Below are positions 7,602 to 15,523 of a stretch of DNA of 64,000 bases, piece by piece; within the stretch, counting starts at the first letter, position 1; each line of letters opens with the position of its first letter. The DNA is from JAICKM01 sp038228295 (lineage in GTDB: Bacteria > Chloroflexota > Chloroflexia > QHBQ01 > JAICKM01). Where the stretch lies: NCBI GenBank assembly GCA_038228295.1, contig JBBRPH010000023.1, positions 1-64,000 on the forward strand, given 5' to 3'. Below the pieces are notes generated by a model that ran no database searches, was not told where the DNA came from, and worked only from the letters and a program-made list of their open reading frames with translations. Position numbers and translations under genes: made by a program.

Positions 7602-8638
7602 GCACTCCCCAAAGGCGGTTCGGCCTGGCCCCGGCTCAGGGTCCAGTCGCCCGCCACTAAGCGGCCCGCGCGCAGCGCCGCAAAGGCCGGCACGGCTTGG
7701 CGCTCCAACACGGCGGTATATTTGACCAATAAGGCTTGTTCACTCAACAGGTGAAATCCCCGATCTTCCAACACCGGCTCGATCTCAGCCTGATATTCGC
7801 GCAAGGCGACATACAGCGGCTTGAGCGCGTTTTTGCGCGCCAGCCAGAGCAAGTAATCCAGCGCATTGCGGGCGGTGCCGCGTTGCTCCGGGCGAAACAG
7901 CAAGGTAATCCAATGGCCGCGCGGTCCCGTCAAGAGACGTATCCACCCGCCGGCCCCGTGTGCGGCAAAGGTCGTTTCATGCGGCACGCCGGCTGTCTCC
8001 CAGACAAACGCCTGGGCGCCCAGGCCGCCGGGCATCACGCGCGGCCCCGGCAGCCATTGCCGCGCCGTCTGCGCCTCGGCCTGCTGCACCACCCGCGGGG
8101 TCACGCTGCGATAGAGTTGCAACAGGTCGAACGCATCGCGCCGCTCCAACGGGCGGAGCGGCCCGCGCAGCGGCGGCTCCCCCGCTTCGGCGTTGAGATA
8201 CAGGTTGCCCCAGATGCGTTCGCGCGAGTAGGTCGTGAAGCCTAAGTTATGGAACAGCGCCAGCCGCGCATCGTCTACCGGCAGCTTGGCGAATACGCGC
8301 GTGATCCCGTATTCGCTTGCTTCGTCCACCACCTCGGCCACCAGACGGCTCCAGAGCGGCTCACTCTCGCGCTCGGTGCTTGCCAGCGTGGTGATCGTCC
8401 ACTCGTCAAAGCGCCGCCAGCGGCAGCGCACCTGCACATAGGCCAGGATGTCGCGCTCTTCGGCATAGACCAGCGTATGGCAGCGGCGGTGCGGCAGTGG
8501 ACTCTGCGCGCGGATCAGATCGCTGACCACGGCTTCCGGCTGGATGATCGTGTAGGGCGGGTTCAGGCGCAAGATTTGCTGCCGCCGCCGCGTCGCCAAG
8601 ATACGCGAAATGTCGCCCCAGTGGGCATTGCGGATCAC
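7598..8638 (-). CDS. GNAT-fold acetyltransferase-like protein
   Basis: 346 residues from a GTG at 8638 that overlaps the pdxT stop by four bases (GTGA); an in-frame start at 8695 would overlap pdxT by 61 bases and adds only Gly/Arg-rich residues. The first half looks like a degenerate GNAT domain (VIRNAHWGDISRIL, then ASEYGITRVFAKLPVDDARLALFHNLGF, which is a typical GNAT C-terminal block). The second half resembles another acetyltransferase-like domain (ARNALDYLLWLARKNALKPLYVALREYQAEIEPVLEDRGF). So this is probably a tandem GNAT protein. It is co-transcribed with pdxT and the R3H ATPase; the substrate is unknown. Confidence 0.6.
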   Translation of the reverse strand: MIRNAHWGDISRILATRRRQQILRLNPPYTIIQPEAVVSDLIRAQSPLPHRRCHTLVYAEERDILAYVQVRCRWRRFDEWTITTLASTERESEPLWSRLVAEVVDEASEYGITRVFAKLPVDDARLALFHNLGFTTYSRERIWGNLYLNAEAGEPPLRGPLRPLERRDAFDLLQLYRSVTPRVVQQAEAQTARQWLPGPRVMPGGLGAQAFVWETAGVPHETTFAAHGAGGWIRLLTGPRGHWITLLFRPEQRGTARNALDYLLWLARKNALKPLYVALREYQAEIEPVLEDRGFHLLSEQALLVKYTAVLERQAVPAFAALRAGRLVAGDWTLSRGQAEPPLGSA

Positions 8639-9261
8639 GCGCGCGATCCCTGCGCCGCCGGTGCGGCCGCAAGCGCCGGGCCGGCCGCCGCGCATTGGTC
8701 CAGAAAGTAGCGATGCAGGCGCAAGTCGCCGGTCAGTTCGGGATGGAACGACGTGACCAGCACGCGCCCTTCTTGCGCGGCCACCGGCGTGCCGTCGGTC
8801 AAGCGCGCCAGCACCGTCACTCCCGGCCCCACGTCGCCGATGCTGGGCGCACGAATAAAGACCGCCGGGAACGGCGCGGCCCCCAACACCGGGATCGGCA
8901 GGTCGGTCTCGAAGCTGTCCACTTGGCGGCCAAAGGCGTTGCGTTGCACACTCAGGTCGATCAGCGCCAACACCGGCTGCGGGCGCCCGGCATCGCGCGC
9001 CACCAGGATCATGCCCGCGCAGGTGCCGTAGACCGGCCGCCCTGCCTCCTGGTTAAACTGCCGGATCGCGCTGTCTAGCCCATACATGGCGGCCAGCTTG
9101 CCGATGGTCGTACTCTCGCCACCGGGAATAATCAGCCCGTCCAACCCGGCCAGATCACGCGGCAAGCGCACTTCCACGCCCTCCGCGCCCAACGCGCGCA
9201 AGGCTTCCAGATGTTCGCGAAACGCCCCTTGCAGGGCCAGTACCCCGATTTTCATAGGCAC
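8635..9261 (-). CDS. pdxT: Pyridoxal 5'-phosphate synthase glutaminase subunit
   Basis: 208 residues. It is a class I glutamine amidotransferase of the PdxT type: GLIIPGGESTTIGKL near 43-55, nucleophile Cys81 in GTCAGMI, and the His173/Glu175 pair in SFHPELTGD. It hydrolyses glutamine and channels ammonia to PdxS for de novo PLP synthesis. The C-terminal 15 residues (Ala-rich) exceed the usual end. Start at 9261, or at the second Met (9255). A terminator and a 140-base leader separate it from pdxS, so the two subunits may be partly uncoupled in transcription, which is unusual since they normally form one operon. Confidence 0.97.
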   Translation of the reverse strand: MPMKIGVLALQGAFREHLEALRALGAEGVEVRLPRDLAGLDGLIIPGGESTTIGKLAAMYGLDSAIRQFNQEAGRPVYGTCAGMILVARDAGRPQPVLALIDLSVQRNAFGRQVDSFETDLPIPVLGAAPFPAVFIRAPSIGDVGPGVTVLARLTDGTPVAAQEGRVLVTSFHPELTGDLRLHRYFLDQCAAAGPALAAAPAAQGSRA

Positions 9262-9301
9262 GGCTTCAGGTGTCCGGTATTAGGGATCAGGTAGCTTCTT
9301 C

Positions 9302-9386
9302 TCTATCAGGACTTTCGCTTGCAATGCCTGACTTAAGCCCAAGACCGTGGGCAATTACGCAGGGTAAGCGAAAGTTCTGTCTATAA
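9302..9386 (-). other. Structured leader-like element upstream of pdxT
   Basis: Imperfect inverted repeat: CAGGACTTTCGCTT (9307-9320) pairs with AAGCGAAAGTTCTG (9366-9379). Inside are CCTG/CAGG and a GCCC...GGGC hairpin. It lies between the pdxS terminator and the pdxT start. It could be an RNA leader or a small repeat; no known riboswitch class is recognised. Confidence 0.4.
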
Positions 9387-9395
9387 GTATAACGT

Positions 9396-9435
9396 AAAAA
9401 CCCGGCCACCGTGATCCATCCACGGTGCCGGGTTT
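9396..9435 (-). terminator. Rho-independent terminator downstream of pdxS
   Basis: On the minus strand a GC-rich stem (CCCGGCACCGTG with CACGGTGGCCGGG, one bulge, seven-base loop) is followed by TTTTT at 9400-9396. It should end pdxS transcripts before pdxT. Confidence 0.75.
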
Positions 9436-9556
9436 GCCGGGCCATTAGTCGTAGGACCGGGCGGCAGCGCCGCACAGAGCGGCCGCCTATACGTCATGCG
9501 CGCCCGTGCGACAAGCAGCAGGGCGACCTGCCGCACGGGCCACAGACCGGCACCGT

Positions 9557-10453
9557 CTACCAGCCGCGCACCGCCAGCAATTCGTTTTGCGGGATCGTGC
9601 TGATCTCGATGCCGACCATCGCCTCGCCCAGGTTGCGCGACACTTCGGCCAGGATCTGCGAGTCACGGTAGTGGGTGACGGCCTGCACAATGGCTTTGGC
9701 GCGCTGGGCCGGGTCGCCCGACTTGAAGATGCCGGAGCCGACAAACACGCCGTCGCAGCCCAACTGCATCATCAGCGCCGCATCGGCTGGGGTCGCCACG
9801 CCGCCGGCGGCGAAGTTGACCACGGGCAGCTTGCCGGTCTCAGCCACCAGCTTGACCAGCTCGTAGGGCGCAGCCAGCTCTTTGGCGGCGCTGAACAGTT
9901 CTTCGGGCGACAGCCCCTGCAAGCGGCGGATTTCGCTGCTCACCGTGCGCATATGGCGCACCGCCTCGACCACATTGCCCGTGCCGGCTTCGCCTTTGGT
10001 GCGGATCATGGCTGCGCCCTCGGTGATGCGGCGCAACGCCTCGCCCAGGTTGCGGCAACCGCAGACGAACGGCACGCGGAAGTCGTGCTTGTTGATGTGG
10101 TGCTGCTCATCGGCGGGGGTCAGCACTTCGCTCTCGTCAATATAATCCACGCCGATGGCTTCGAGGATCTGCGCCTCGACAAAATGGCCGATGCGGCACT
10201 TCGCCATGACGGGAATAGTCACCGCCTCCATGATGCCGTAGATCATGTCGGGGTCGCTCATACGCGCTACGCCGCCGTGCGCACGAATATCGGCCGGCAC
10301 CCGTTCGAGCGCCATAACCGCCACCGCGCCGGCATCCTCAGCCACCCGCGCCTGCTCCGCCGTGACCACATCCATGATCACGCCGCCCTTCAGCATCTGC
10401 GCCAGCCCTTTTTTCGTCACCCAGGTCGACTTTTCGATTTGTCCCTCCACCAC
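9557..10453 (-). CDS. pdxS: Pyridoxal 5'-phosphate synthase subunit PdxS
   Basis: 298 residues, full length for PdxS. Signatures are present: GGVIMDVVTAEQARVAEDAG at the N-terminus, VMALERVPADIR, the Schiff-base lysine in MAKCRIGHFVEA, IDESEVLTPADEQHHI, and IRTKGEAGTGNVVEAVRHMR with the second lysine. It condenses ribose 5-phosphate (or ribulose 5-phosphate), glyceraldehyde 3-phosphate and ammonia into PLP in a 12-mer core with PdxT. The downstream terminator separates it from pdxT. Confidence 0.98.
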   Translation of the reverse strand: MVEGQIEKSTWVTKKGLAQMLKGGVIMDVVTAEQARVAEDAGAVAVMALERVPADIRAHGGVARMSDPDMIYGIMEAVTIPVMAKCRIGHFVEAQILEAIGVDYIDESEVLTPADEQHHINKHDFRVPFVCGCRNLGEALRRITEGAAMIRTKGEAGTGNVVEAVRHMRTVSSEIRRLQGLSPEELFSAAKELAAPYELVKLVAETGKLPVVNFAAGGVATPADAALMMQLGCDGVFVGSGIFKSGDPAQRAKAIVQAVTHYRDSQILAEVSRNLGEAMVGIEISTIPQNELLAVRGW

Positions 10454-10533
10454 GGAGCCTCCTCAAGCTAAATGAAAGTGTAGCCCGGTCGCCATTGACC
10501 GGCTGCCCGCCGATCTCCGCCGGCCCTGGCCCT

Positions 10534-11595
10534 TCATTGTACCCCTTTCCGCGCCTCTTCTGCAAGCAACGGGGGGTTCACTGCGGTGGCGCGGGATTCC
10601 ATCAGGCGGGGTTGCACAACCCGGTAACTAGGCGTATTGGGATAGATAAGTGGCACGACCGCGCCGCCGGCCTTATGCAATTCGTCTTCACACGCTCTCC
10701 GCGCCAGATCCGCATAGGCGGGCAGCAGTTCGATCCCGATGTAGTTGCGTCCTTCACGGATCGCGGCCAGGGCGGTGGTACCACTACCCATAAAGCAGTC
10801 CAACACCGTCTCGCCGGGGGCAGTGAGGAGTTGCATCACGCGCCGGGGGAGTTCCAAGGGGAACTTTGCTTCGTGGTTATCATTGGCCCGCACCGACGGG
10901 ATATTCCAGACCGCGCGCGATCCCCAGGCGACCCATTCTTTGTCGGTCAGGCGATCCCGATCTACAAGCGTGGTGCCGGGCTTCCAGAAGAAGTAGAGAT
11001 ACTCAAACTCGTCAATTGCCCGATACGAGAGGGTATGCCACTTCGAGTTTTCCCAGGCGGGATCTTTCATCCAGATACGCCGATCATAAAGATAGAGACC
11101 CGCAGCGGTGCCCGCCTCTTCGATGATACCACCGACCAGATGCACGCGCGTTTGGGTGGCCTGCTTGCCGCCGCGTATATTATTGCCGTTGAGCCGCCGA
11201 TCAATGGTTTGCTCACTACAGCCGAGCAGATCCGCGAGTTGATAACGGCTGTAATCGGGGTGTGACCGTTGCGCTTCCAGCACATCTTCACGGCGCACAT
11301 CGGCGCGATTGCGGCGGGGGTTCATGGCCTGCACCCGCGGCATCGCCACATCAGGGAAGCAGAGAATGTCGGCGATATTGATCACCAAAAAGCCACCCGG
11401 CTTCAGGATCGCGTAATGCAACTGGATCACTACGCGCAGTAACGCCACCCAGTCGTCATACGACATTTCTTTTTCATACTCTTTGCCGACATGGTACGGT
11501 GGTGACCAGACGCTGCACGCCACGGAGTCGGGGGCTATGTCGCGCAGCAGGGTACGGGCATCGCCGGTGTGGATTTGGTTCAAGGCTAATGGCAT
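10534..11595 (-). CDS. Type II DNA methyltransferase, beta class with SPPY motif (probable N4-cytosine)
   Basis: 353 residues from ATG 11595 (MPLALNQIHTGD), which has an AAAGGGA site six bases upstream; a longer frame exists upstream. The catalytic motif IV reads SPPY (residues 31-34), which in this class points to N4-cytosine methylation. The AdoMet motif I follows late in the chain as DCFMGSGTTALAA, the permuted order of beta-class enzymes. The middle holds a small HTH-like stretch (SRYQLADLLGCSEQTIDRRLNG), likely part of the target recognition domain. It follows a SfiI-like nuclease, so it should protect the same site. Base composition is closer to the chromosome than that of the nuclease. 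Confidence 0.88.
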   Translation of the reverse strand: MPLALNQIHTGDARTLLRDIAPDSVACSVWSPPYHVGKEYEKEMSYDDWVALLRVVIQLHYAILKPGGFLVINIADILCFPDVAMPRVQAMNPRRNRADVRREDVLEAQRSHPDYSRYQLADLLGCSEQTIDRRLNGNNIRGGKQATQTRVHLVGGIIEEAGTAAGLYLYDRRIWMKDPAWENSKWHTLSYRAIDEFEYLYFFWKPGTTLVDRDRLTDKEWVAWGSRAVWNIPSVRANDNHEAKFPLELPRRVMQLLTAPGETVLDCFMGSGTTALAAIREGRNYIGIELLPAYADLARRACEDELHKAGGAVVPLIYPNTPSYRVVQPRLMESRATAVNPPLLAEEARKGVQ

Positions 11596-11670
11596 GGTGG
11601 TCCCTTTCGTTTCTTCTCGGAAATCTAGGGCCATCATATTACGAAACGGCAGAAATTACCACCACTAAGC

Positions 11671-12411
11671 CTATTCGCTCCACGTTCCTCCACAAGTGGT
11701 GGCTGTATAAACAAGCCGTTGCACCCGCCAGCGTGCTTTAGCCGCAAGTTTATCGAAACTTAAGCGTGTTCGAAACGTCTCATTGCGCTTTGGCGAATTA
11801 GGACCAGCCAGCCAGATACTGTCGTTTTCATGAGGATTGTACCTTGTCTGGAGCAAACCGTTAGGCATACCAGCAATCACAATGTTCTTCAGTATGTGGC
11901 GGGACCGACCAGTCACACCAGGAGTATCGGAATAGGTATAGTGAATGAAAAGTGTAGTGGTCAGGTATTGGTTGCCGTTGTAGCTGGATACAATGGGTAG
12001 AAGCCCCTGCTCATTTACTGATAATTGCTGCTTACCTCTGAGTTGTTGCACCTGAAGCGAGGTTTGCGACAACTGAATACGGGCATTGCTGTTTGTTTTC
12101 TCAGCTTTTGAATCGATGAAAAGTGCCTGTCTTATAATTCCAGCAGGTAAGATAACGTATCTAGCTTTCCTGTAGTCCACAGTCCCATACACGCGCGTAG
12201 GAATGTTAAAGCCAGAGAGTCGGTCTAGCACTTCTCGCGTTATGTCCTCACCTACTGCATCAACCTCATCTTCCGACTGCTGAAATACCTCGTAGGCTTC
12301 CGAGCCAAAATCAAGCATAGCCTGGAATACCCAACGCATCGTGAGCTTCTCTATGGCCTCTACTTGATCCAAATTATGTTGAAGTGCCGCAACATCTTCA
12401 ATAATGTTCAT
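11671..12411 (-). CDS. SfiI-family type II restriction endonuclease
   Basis: 246 residues from ATG 12411, two bases after the controller gene stop. The chain aligns by eye with SfiI along its length: an EAIEKLTMRWVFQAM-like N-terminal helix, VDY with Asp79, FIDSKAEK with Asp100 and Lys102 (the residues I recall as catalytic in SfiI carry the same numbers), and the block RYNPHENDSIWLAGPNSPKR...SFDKLAAKARWRVQRL. SfiI is a tetramer cutting GGCC-N5-GGCC; the same target is an inference. The gene is markedly lower in GC than its neighbours, a sign of recent transfer. The methylase follows 75 bases downstream. Confidence 0.85.
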   Translation of the reverse strand: MNIIEDVAALQHNLDQVEAIEKLTMRWVFQAMLDFGSEAYEVFQQSEDEVDAVGEDITREVLDRLSGFNIPTRVYGTVDYRKARYVILPAGIIRQALFIDSKAEKTNSNARIQLSQTSLQVQQLRGKQQLSVNEQGLLPIVSSYNGNQYLTTTLFIHYTYSDTPGVTGRSRHILKNIVIAGMPNGLLQTRYNPHENDSIWLAGPNSPKRNETFRTRLSFDKLAAKARWRVQRLVYTATTCGGTWSE

Positions 12412-12413
12412 AA

Positions 12414-12713
12414 TTAGTCCTCGCCTATAAGATCCGCTAACCGGCAATCCAACGCATGAGCCAACCGCGCCGCCCAGTCCAGCGAAACATTCTCCCGCCC
12501 ACACTCCACCTCGGAAATGTAGGAGCGGCTTACCCCGGCCCGCGCCGCAAGATCAGCCTGCGTCATACCCTGGTGCTTACGCCGCTGACGCAGGGCTTGA
12601 CCAAAACGCGCACTGATGCTTTGTCGGCTACTGCCGACAAAAGCGACTGCCCGGCGCTCAGATGAGGGCCGGGCAGTTTGGCAGGTATTGTTAGATAGCG
12701 GATCGTGTTCCAT
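12414..12713 (-). CDS. XRE-family controller (C) protein of the R-M cassette
   Basis: 99 residues. The last 70 form a classical XRE HTH (RFGQALRQRRKHQGMTQADLAARAGVSRSYISEVECGRENVSLDWAARLAHALDC), with features shared by restriction controller proteins (ISxVExGxxNxS). C proteins delay nuclease expression until methylation is complete. The first 30 residues are unusual: the DNA encoding them holds two strong inverted repeats (12617-12640 and 12645-12675), so the true start could be further in, or these repeats are operators. The only obvious in-frame ATG is at 12713, with a weak ribosome site. Confidence 0.75.
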   Translation of the reverse strand: MEHDPLSNNTCQTARPSSERRAVAFVGSSRQSISARFGQALRQRRKHQGMTQADLAARAGVSRSYISEVECGRENVSLDWAARLAHALDCRLADLIGED

Positions 12714-12751
12714 AAAGCTACTTCGGGAAAGCTGGAAAGTCTCCTGCGCCT

Positions 12752-12780
12752 ATTGTACGAACTAAAGCGCGGATTGGCAA
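12752..12780 (-). promoter_or_regulatory. Sigma-70 promoter for the R-M operon
   Basis: Minus strand TTGCCA (12780-12775), 17-base spacer, TACAAT (12757-12752). It lies 39 bases ahead of the controller start and reads into C, R and M. Confidence 0.7.
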
Positions 12781-12808
12781 GCGATTGCACTTGCCATCCG
12801 TTCATAAA

Positions 12809-13097
12809 GCGGGGTGTAGGGGCGCAATTCATTGCGCCCCTACACCCCGCGTAGCATCGGTACAGGCCCATAGCGGCAGGGCGGCGGGTGTAGGGGCGCA
12901 ATTCATTGCGCCCCTACACCCGCCCCGCAATACACGCACGTCCCATTGCGTGCTGAAGGGGGGTGTAGGGGCGCAATGAATTGCGCCCCTACACCCGCCC
13001 CGCGATACACGCACGTCCCATTGCGTGCTGAAGGGGGGTGTAGGGGCGCAATTCATTGCGGTCCTACAGCCCGCCCCGCGATACACGCACGTCCCAC
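12809..13097. repeat. Tandem array of a palindromic intergenic repeat (four copies)
   Basis: Palindromes with arms GGGTGTAGGGGCGCAAT / ATTGCGCCCCTACACCC and a two-base centre (TC or GA) lie at 12809-12850, 12883-12924, 12961-12996 and 13036-13071 (last one with mismatches). Copies two to four recur every 75 bp and share the spacer CGCCCCGCGATACACGCACG. The array fills the gap between the divergent R-M cassette and ABC exporter operon. Half copies occur at 4.25 and 5.4 kb. Confidence 0.9.
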
Positions 13098-13164
13098 CCC
13101 CGTTATGAACGGATGTCAATCGAGTCCGCCTGAGCCGTAGTTACCCCGCTCTGCTACCGCCCGC

Positions 13165-13193
13165 TTGACGGCAGTAGGCCAAATCTTTATACT
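13165..13193 (+). promoter_or_regulatory. Sigma-70 promoter for the GbsR/MarR-ABC exporter operon
   Basis: TTGACG (13165-13170), 17-base spacer, TATACT (13188-13193). The expected start of transcription is near 13200, right beside the operator. Confidence 0.8.
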
Positions 13194-13202
13194 TTGCTTA
13201 TA

Positions 13203-13224
13203 CTGTTCAGTATTGACTGAACAG
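13203..13224. promoter_or_regulatory. Operator palindrome of the exporter regulator
   Basis: Perfect 9-bp inverted repeat CTGTTCAGT - ATTG - ACTGAACAG just downstream of the -10 box and upstream of the regulator gene. Its position suggests autorepression by the encoded MarR/GbsR-like protein. Confidence 0.7.
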
Positions 13225-13265
13225 ACTAACCGTGCTAAACTAGTGAGGGAAAGCGAGCGTGACTA

Positions 13266-13763
13266 GTGGGGGAACTGCCAAGCGCATCCGCCGCGCAACA
13301 CTTTGTCGAAGAGGTCAGCCTGACCTTTGAGCCGTTCGGCGTGCCGCGCATCGGCGGGCAGATCATCGGCTGGTTGCTGATCGCCGACCCGCCGCAGCAG
13401 ACGGGCGGCGATCTGGCGGCGGCGTTGGGGGCCAGCAAAGCCTCGATCAGCACCATGACGCGCTTCCTGATCCAGGTGCGCCTGATCGAGCGCGTGCGGC
13501 TGCCCGGCCAAAGGCGCGACTACTTCCAGATCCGCGCCACAGCCTGGGCCGAGTTGCTGGAAGCGCGCATGGCCGGGCTGACGACCATCCGCCGCATGGC
13601 GGAGCGCGGGCTGGCCGTGTTGGCCGACGCGCCGGCCCCGCAACGCGCCCGCTTAGAGACAATGTATGCGATGTATGCTTTCTTCGAGCGGGAGATGCCC
13701 GCGCTGATGGACCGCTGGCACGCGCAACAGGCGCAGCGCCCGGCGGACCAAGCACACGAGTAG
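13266..13763 (+). CDS. GbsR/MarR-family transcriptional regulator
   Basis: 165 residues from a GTG at 13266. A winged HTH covers about residues 30-95 (IGGQIIGWLLIADPP, GGDLAAALGASKASISTMTRFLIQVRLIERV), followed by a helical dimerisation tail. The pattern is that of GbsR-type repressors, which sit upstream of two-gene ABC exporters and repress them until a drug or lipid-like ligand binds. The ABC ATPase gene starts nine bases downstream. A palindrome between promoter and start is the likely operator. Confidence 0.8.
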   Translation: MGELPSASAAQHFVEEVSLTFEPFGVPRIGGQIIGWLLIADPPQQTGGDLAAALGASKASISTMTRFLIQVRLIERVRLPGQRRDYFQIRATAWAELLEARMAGLTTIRRMAERGLAVLADAPAPQRARLETMYAMYAFFEREMPALMDRWHAQQAQRPADQAHE

Positions 13764-13772
13764 GAGACGGCA

Positions 13773-14678
13773 ATGGCGGCGGTAATCGAGGCCCACGGGC
13801 TGACCAAAAACTACGGCCGGCGGCGCGGCGTGAGCGACCTCACGCTCCTGGTGCCGGCGGGCGAGGTGTTCGGCTTCCTGGGGCCGAACGGCGCGGGCAA
13901 AACGACCACGATCCGCACCCTGCTGGGCTTCCTGCGGCCCACCAGTGGCCGCGCCGCGCTATTCGGCAGCGACGTGAGCGGCCACAGCGCGGCGCTGCAC
14001 CGGCGCATCGGCTACTTGCCCGGCGAGCTGGCCCTTTATGAGAAGATGACCGGGCGCGATCTGCTGACCTATTTCGCCCACCTGCGCGGCAGCCATGACC
14101 TGACCTACGCCACGACCATCGCCGAGCGGCTGGGGGCCGACCTGAGCCGCCCCATCCGCACGCTGTCGAAAGGCAACAAGCAGAAGATCGGCCTCATCCA
14201 GGCGTTCATGCAGCGGCCCGACCTGCTGATCCTCGACGAGCCGACCAGCGGCCTCGATCCGTTGGTGCAACAGGAGTTCTACCGCCTCGTCGCCGACGCG
14301 AAAGCCGCCGGGCAGACGGTGTTCCTCTCCTCGCACATCCTGTCGGAGGTGGACCATGTGGCCGACCGCGTGGGCATCATCCGCGCTGGGCGACTGATCG
14401 TGGTCGAAGCGATCCACACGCTCAAAAGCAAAACCGTGCGCCGGCTCGACATCCAGTTGGCCGCCGCCGTGCCGGAGAGCGCCTTCGCCGGCATGCCGGG
14501 CGTGCGCGATCTGCACGTCACCGACGCTAACGTGCGCTGCACCGTCGAAGGCCCGCTGGATGGGCTGATCAAAGCGCTGGCCGCCCACACAGTCATCACG
14601 CTCACCAGTCACGAACCCGATCTGGAAGAAGTCTTTCTCGCCTATTACACAGGAGAACCCGACCATGCTGCTGCGTAA
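13773..14678 (+). CDS. ABC transporter ATP-binding protein (DrrA/CcmA type)
   Basis: 301 residues with a complete nucleotide-binding domain: Walker A GPNGAGKTT (about 36-44), a divergent signature LSKGNKQKIG, Walker B LLILDEPTSGLDP and the switch histidine in FLSSHILSEVDH. The C-terminal ~80 residues are the extra domain seen in drug or polyketide exporters of the DrrA type. It would power the permease encoded by the next gene, which overlaps it by 14 bases. Confidence 0.9.
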   Translation: MAAVIEAHGLTKNYGRRRGVSDLTLLVPAGEVFGFLGPNGAGKTTTIRTLLGFLRPTSGRAALFGSDVSGHSAALHRRIGYLPGELALYEKMTGRDLLTYFAHLRGSHDLTYATTIAERLGADLSRPIRTLSKGNKQKIGLIQAFMQRPDLLILDEPTSGLDPLVQQEFYRLVADAKAAGQTVFLSSHILSEVDHVADRVGIIRAGRLIVVEAIHTLKSKTVRRLDIQLAAAVPESAFAGMPGVRDLHVTDANVRCTVEGPLDGLIKALAAHTVITLTSHEPDLEEVFLAYYTGEPDHAAA

Positions 14679-15462
14679 TGTCTTTCTGAAAACGCTGCGC
14701 GACGAGCGCCGGTCGTTGCTCTGGTGGGCCGTGGGCATAGCCGTGCTGGCCGGCTACACGCTAGTGTTTTACCCCTTCATGCGCGATAATTCCGACCTCA
14801 CCAAGCTGATGCAATCGCTGCCGCCCGCCCTGCGGAGCATCTACGGCCAGGCCGATTTCAGCACCGGCTCCGGCTACCTGGGCAGCGCGTTATTCAACCT
14901 GATGGTGCCGCTGCTGTTTCTGGTCTACGGCATCACGCAGGGCGCAAGCGCCATCGCCGGCGAAGAAGACCGCCGCACGCTCGATCTGTTGCTCGCCAAC
15001 CCGGTGTCGCGCAGCCATGTCGTACTGGCGAAGTTCGCCGCGCTCTGCGCCGCCCTGGTCGGGCTGGGCGTGGTCCTCTGGCTGACCCTGTGGCTCGGCG
15101 GCACCCTGGTGCAATTGAACGTCCCGGTCGGCAACTTGGCGGCGGCCACGCTCAGTGGCGTGCTGTTGGGCGGCGCGGCGGCGGCCCTGGCGCTGGCGGT
15201 CGGCGCGGCCACCGGCAACCGTGGGATCAGCCTGGGCATCGCGGCGACCGTCGCCCTGGCCGGCTATCTGGTCCGCACGCTGGCCGCCTCGATCCCCGCA
15301 CTGGCCGACTGGCAGAAGCTATCGCCTTTCTATTACTACAACAACCATCAGCCGCTGATCAACGGCCTCAGCCTCGGCAATGCGGCGGTGTTCCTCGTCG
15401 CTGCCGCGCTCTGTGTCGCCGCCGCCGTGGCCCTGTTCACCCGCCGCGATCTGGCCGTGTAA
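14665..15462 (+). CDS. ABC-2 type exporter permease
   Basis: 265 residues, about six membrane helices. The N-terminal helix LLWWAVGIAVLAGYTLVFYPF, the motif SDLTKLMQSLPPALRSIYG in the first outside loop, and GEEDRRTLDLLLANPVSRSHVVLAKF on the cytoplasmic side are typical of ABC-2 permeases paired with GbsR regulators. It overlaps the ATPase gene, which implies coupled translation. The substrate is unknown; a drug or lipid is likely from family precedent. Confidence 0.85.
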   Translation: MLLRNVFLKTLRDERRSLLWWAVGIAVLAGYTLVFYPFMRDNSDLTKLMQSLPPALRSIYGQADFSTGSGYLGSALFNLMVPLLFLVYGITQGASAIAGEEDRRTLDLLLANPVSRSHVVLAKFAALCAALVGLGVVLWLTLWLGGTLVQLNVPVGNLAAATLSGVLLGGAAAALALAVGAATGNRGISLGIAATVALAGYLVRTLAASIPALADWQKLSPFYYYNNHQPLINGLSLGNAAVFLVAAALCVAAAVALFTRRDLAV

Positions 15463-15510
15463 GAGGCGGCGGCACCGTGCCGGCGCCGCCGCCTTTAAGT
15501 AGAAATCGGG

Positions 15511-15516
15511 TATAAT
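15511..15516 (+). promoter_or_regulatory. -10 box for leaderless UbiA-family gene
   Basis: TATAAT followed by seven bases and the ATG at 15524, with no ribosome site. The -35 region is weak. Confidence 0.5.
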
Positions 15517-15523
15517 AGGCCCG

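Noticed and set aside
12809..13097. CRISPR array
   Set aside because: Palindromes are separated by constant, not unique, spacers, and there are no cas genes nearby.
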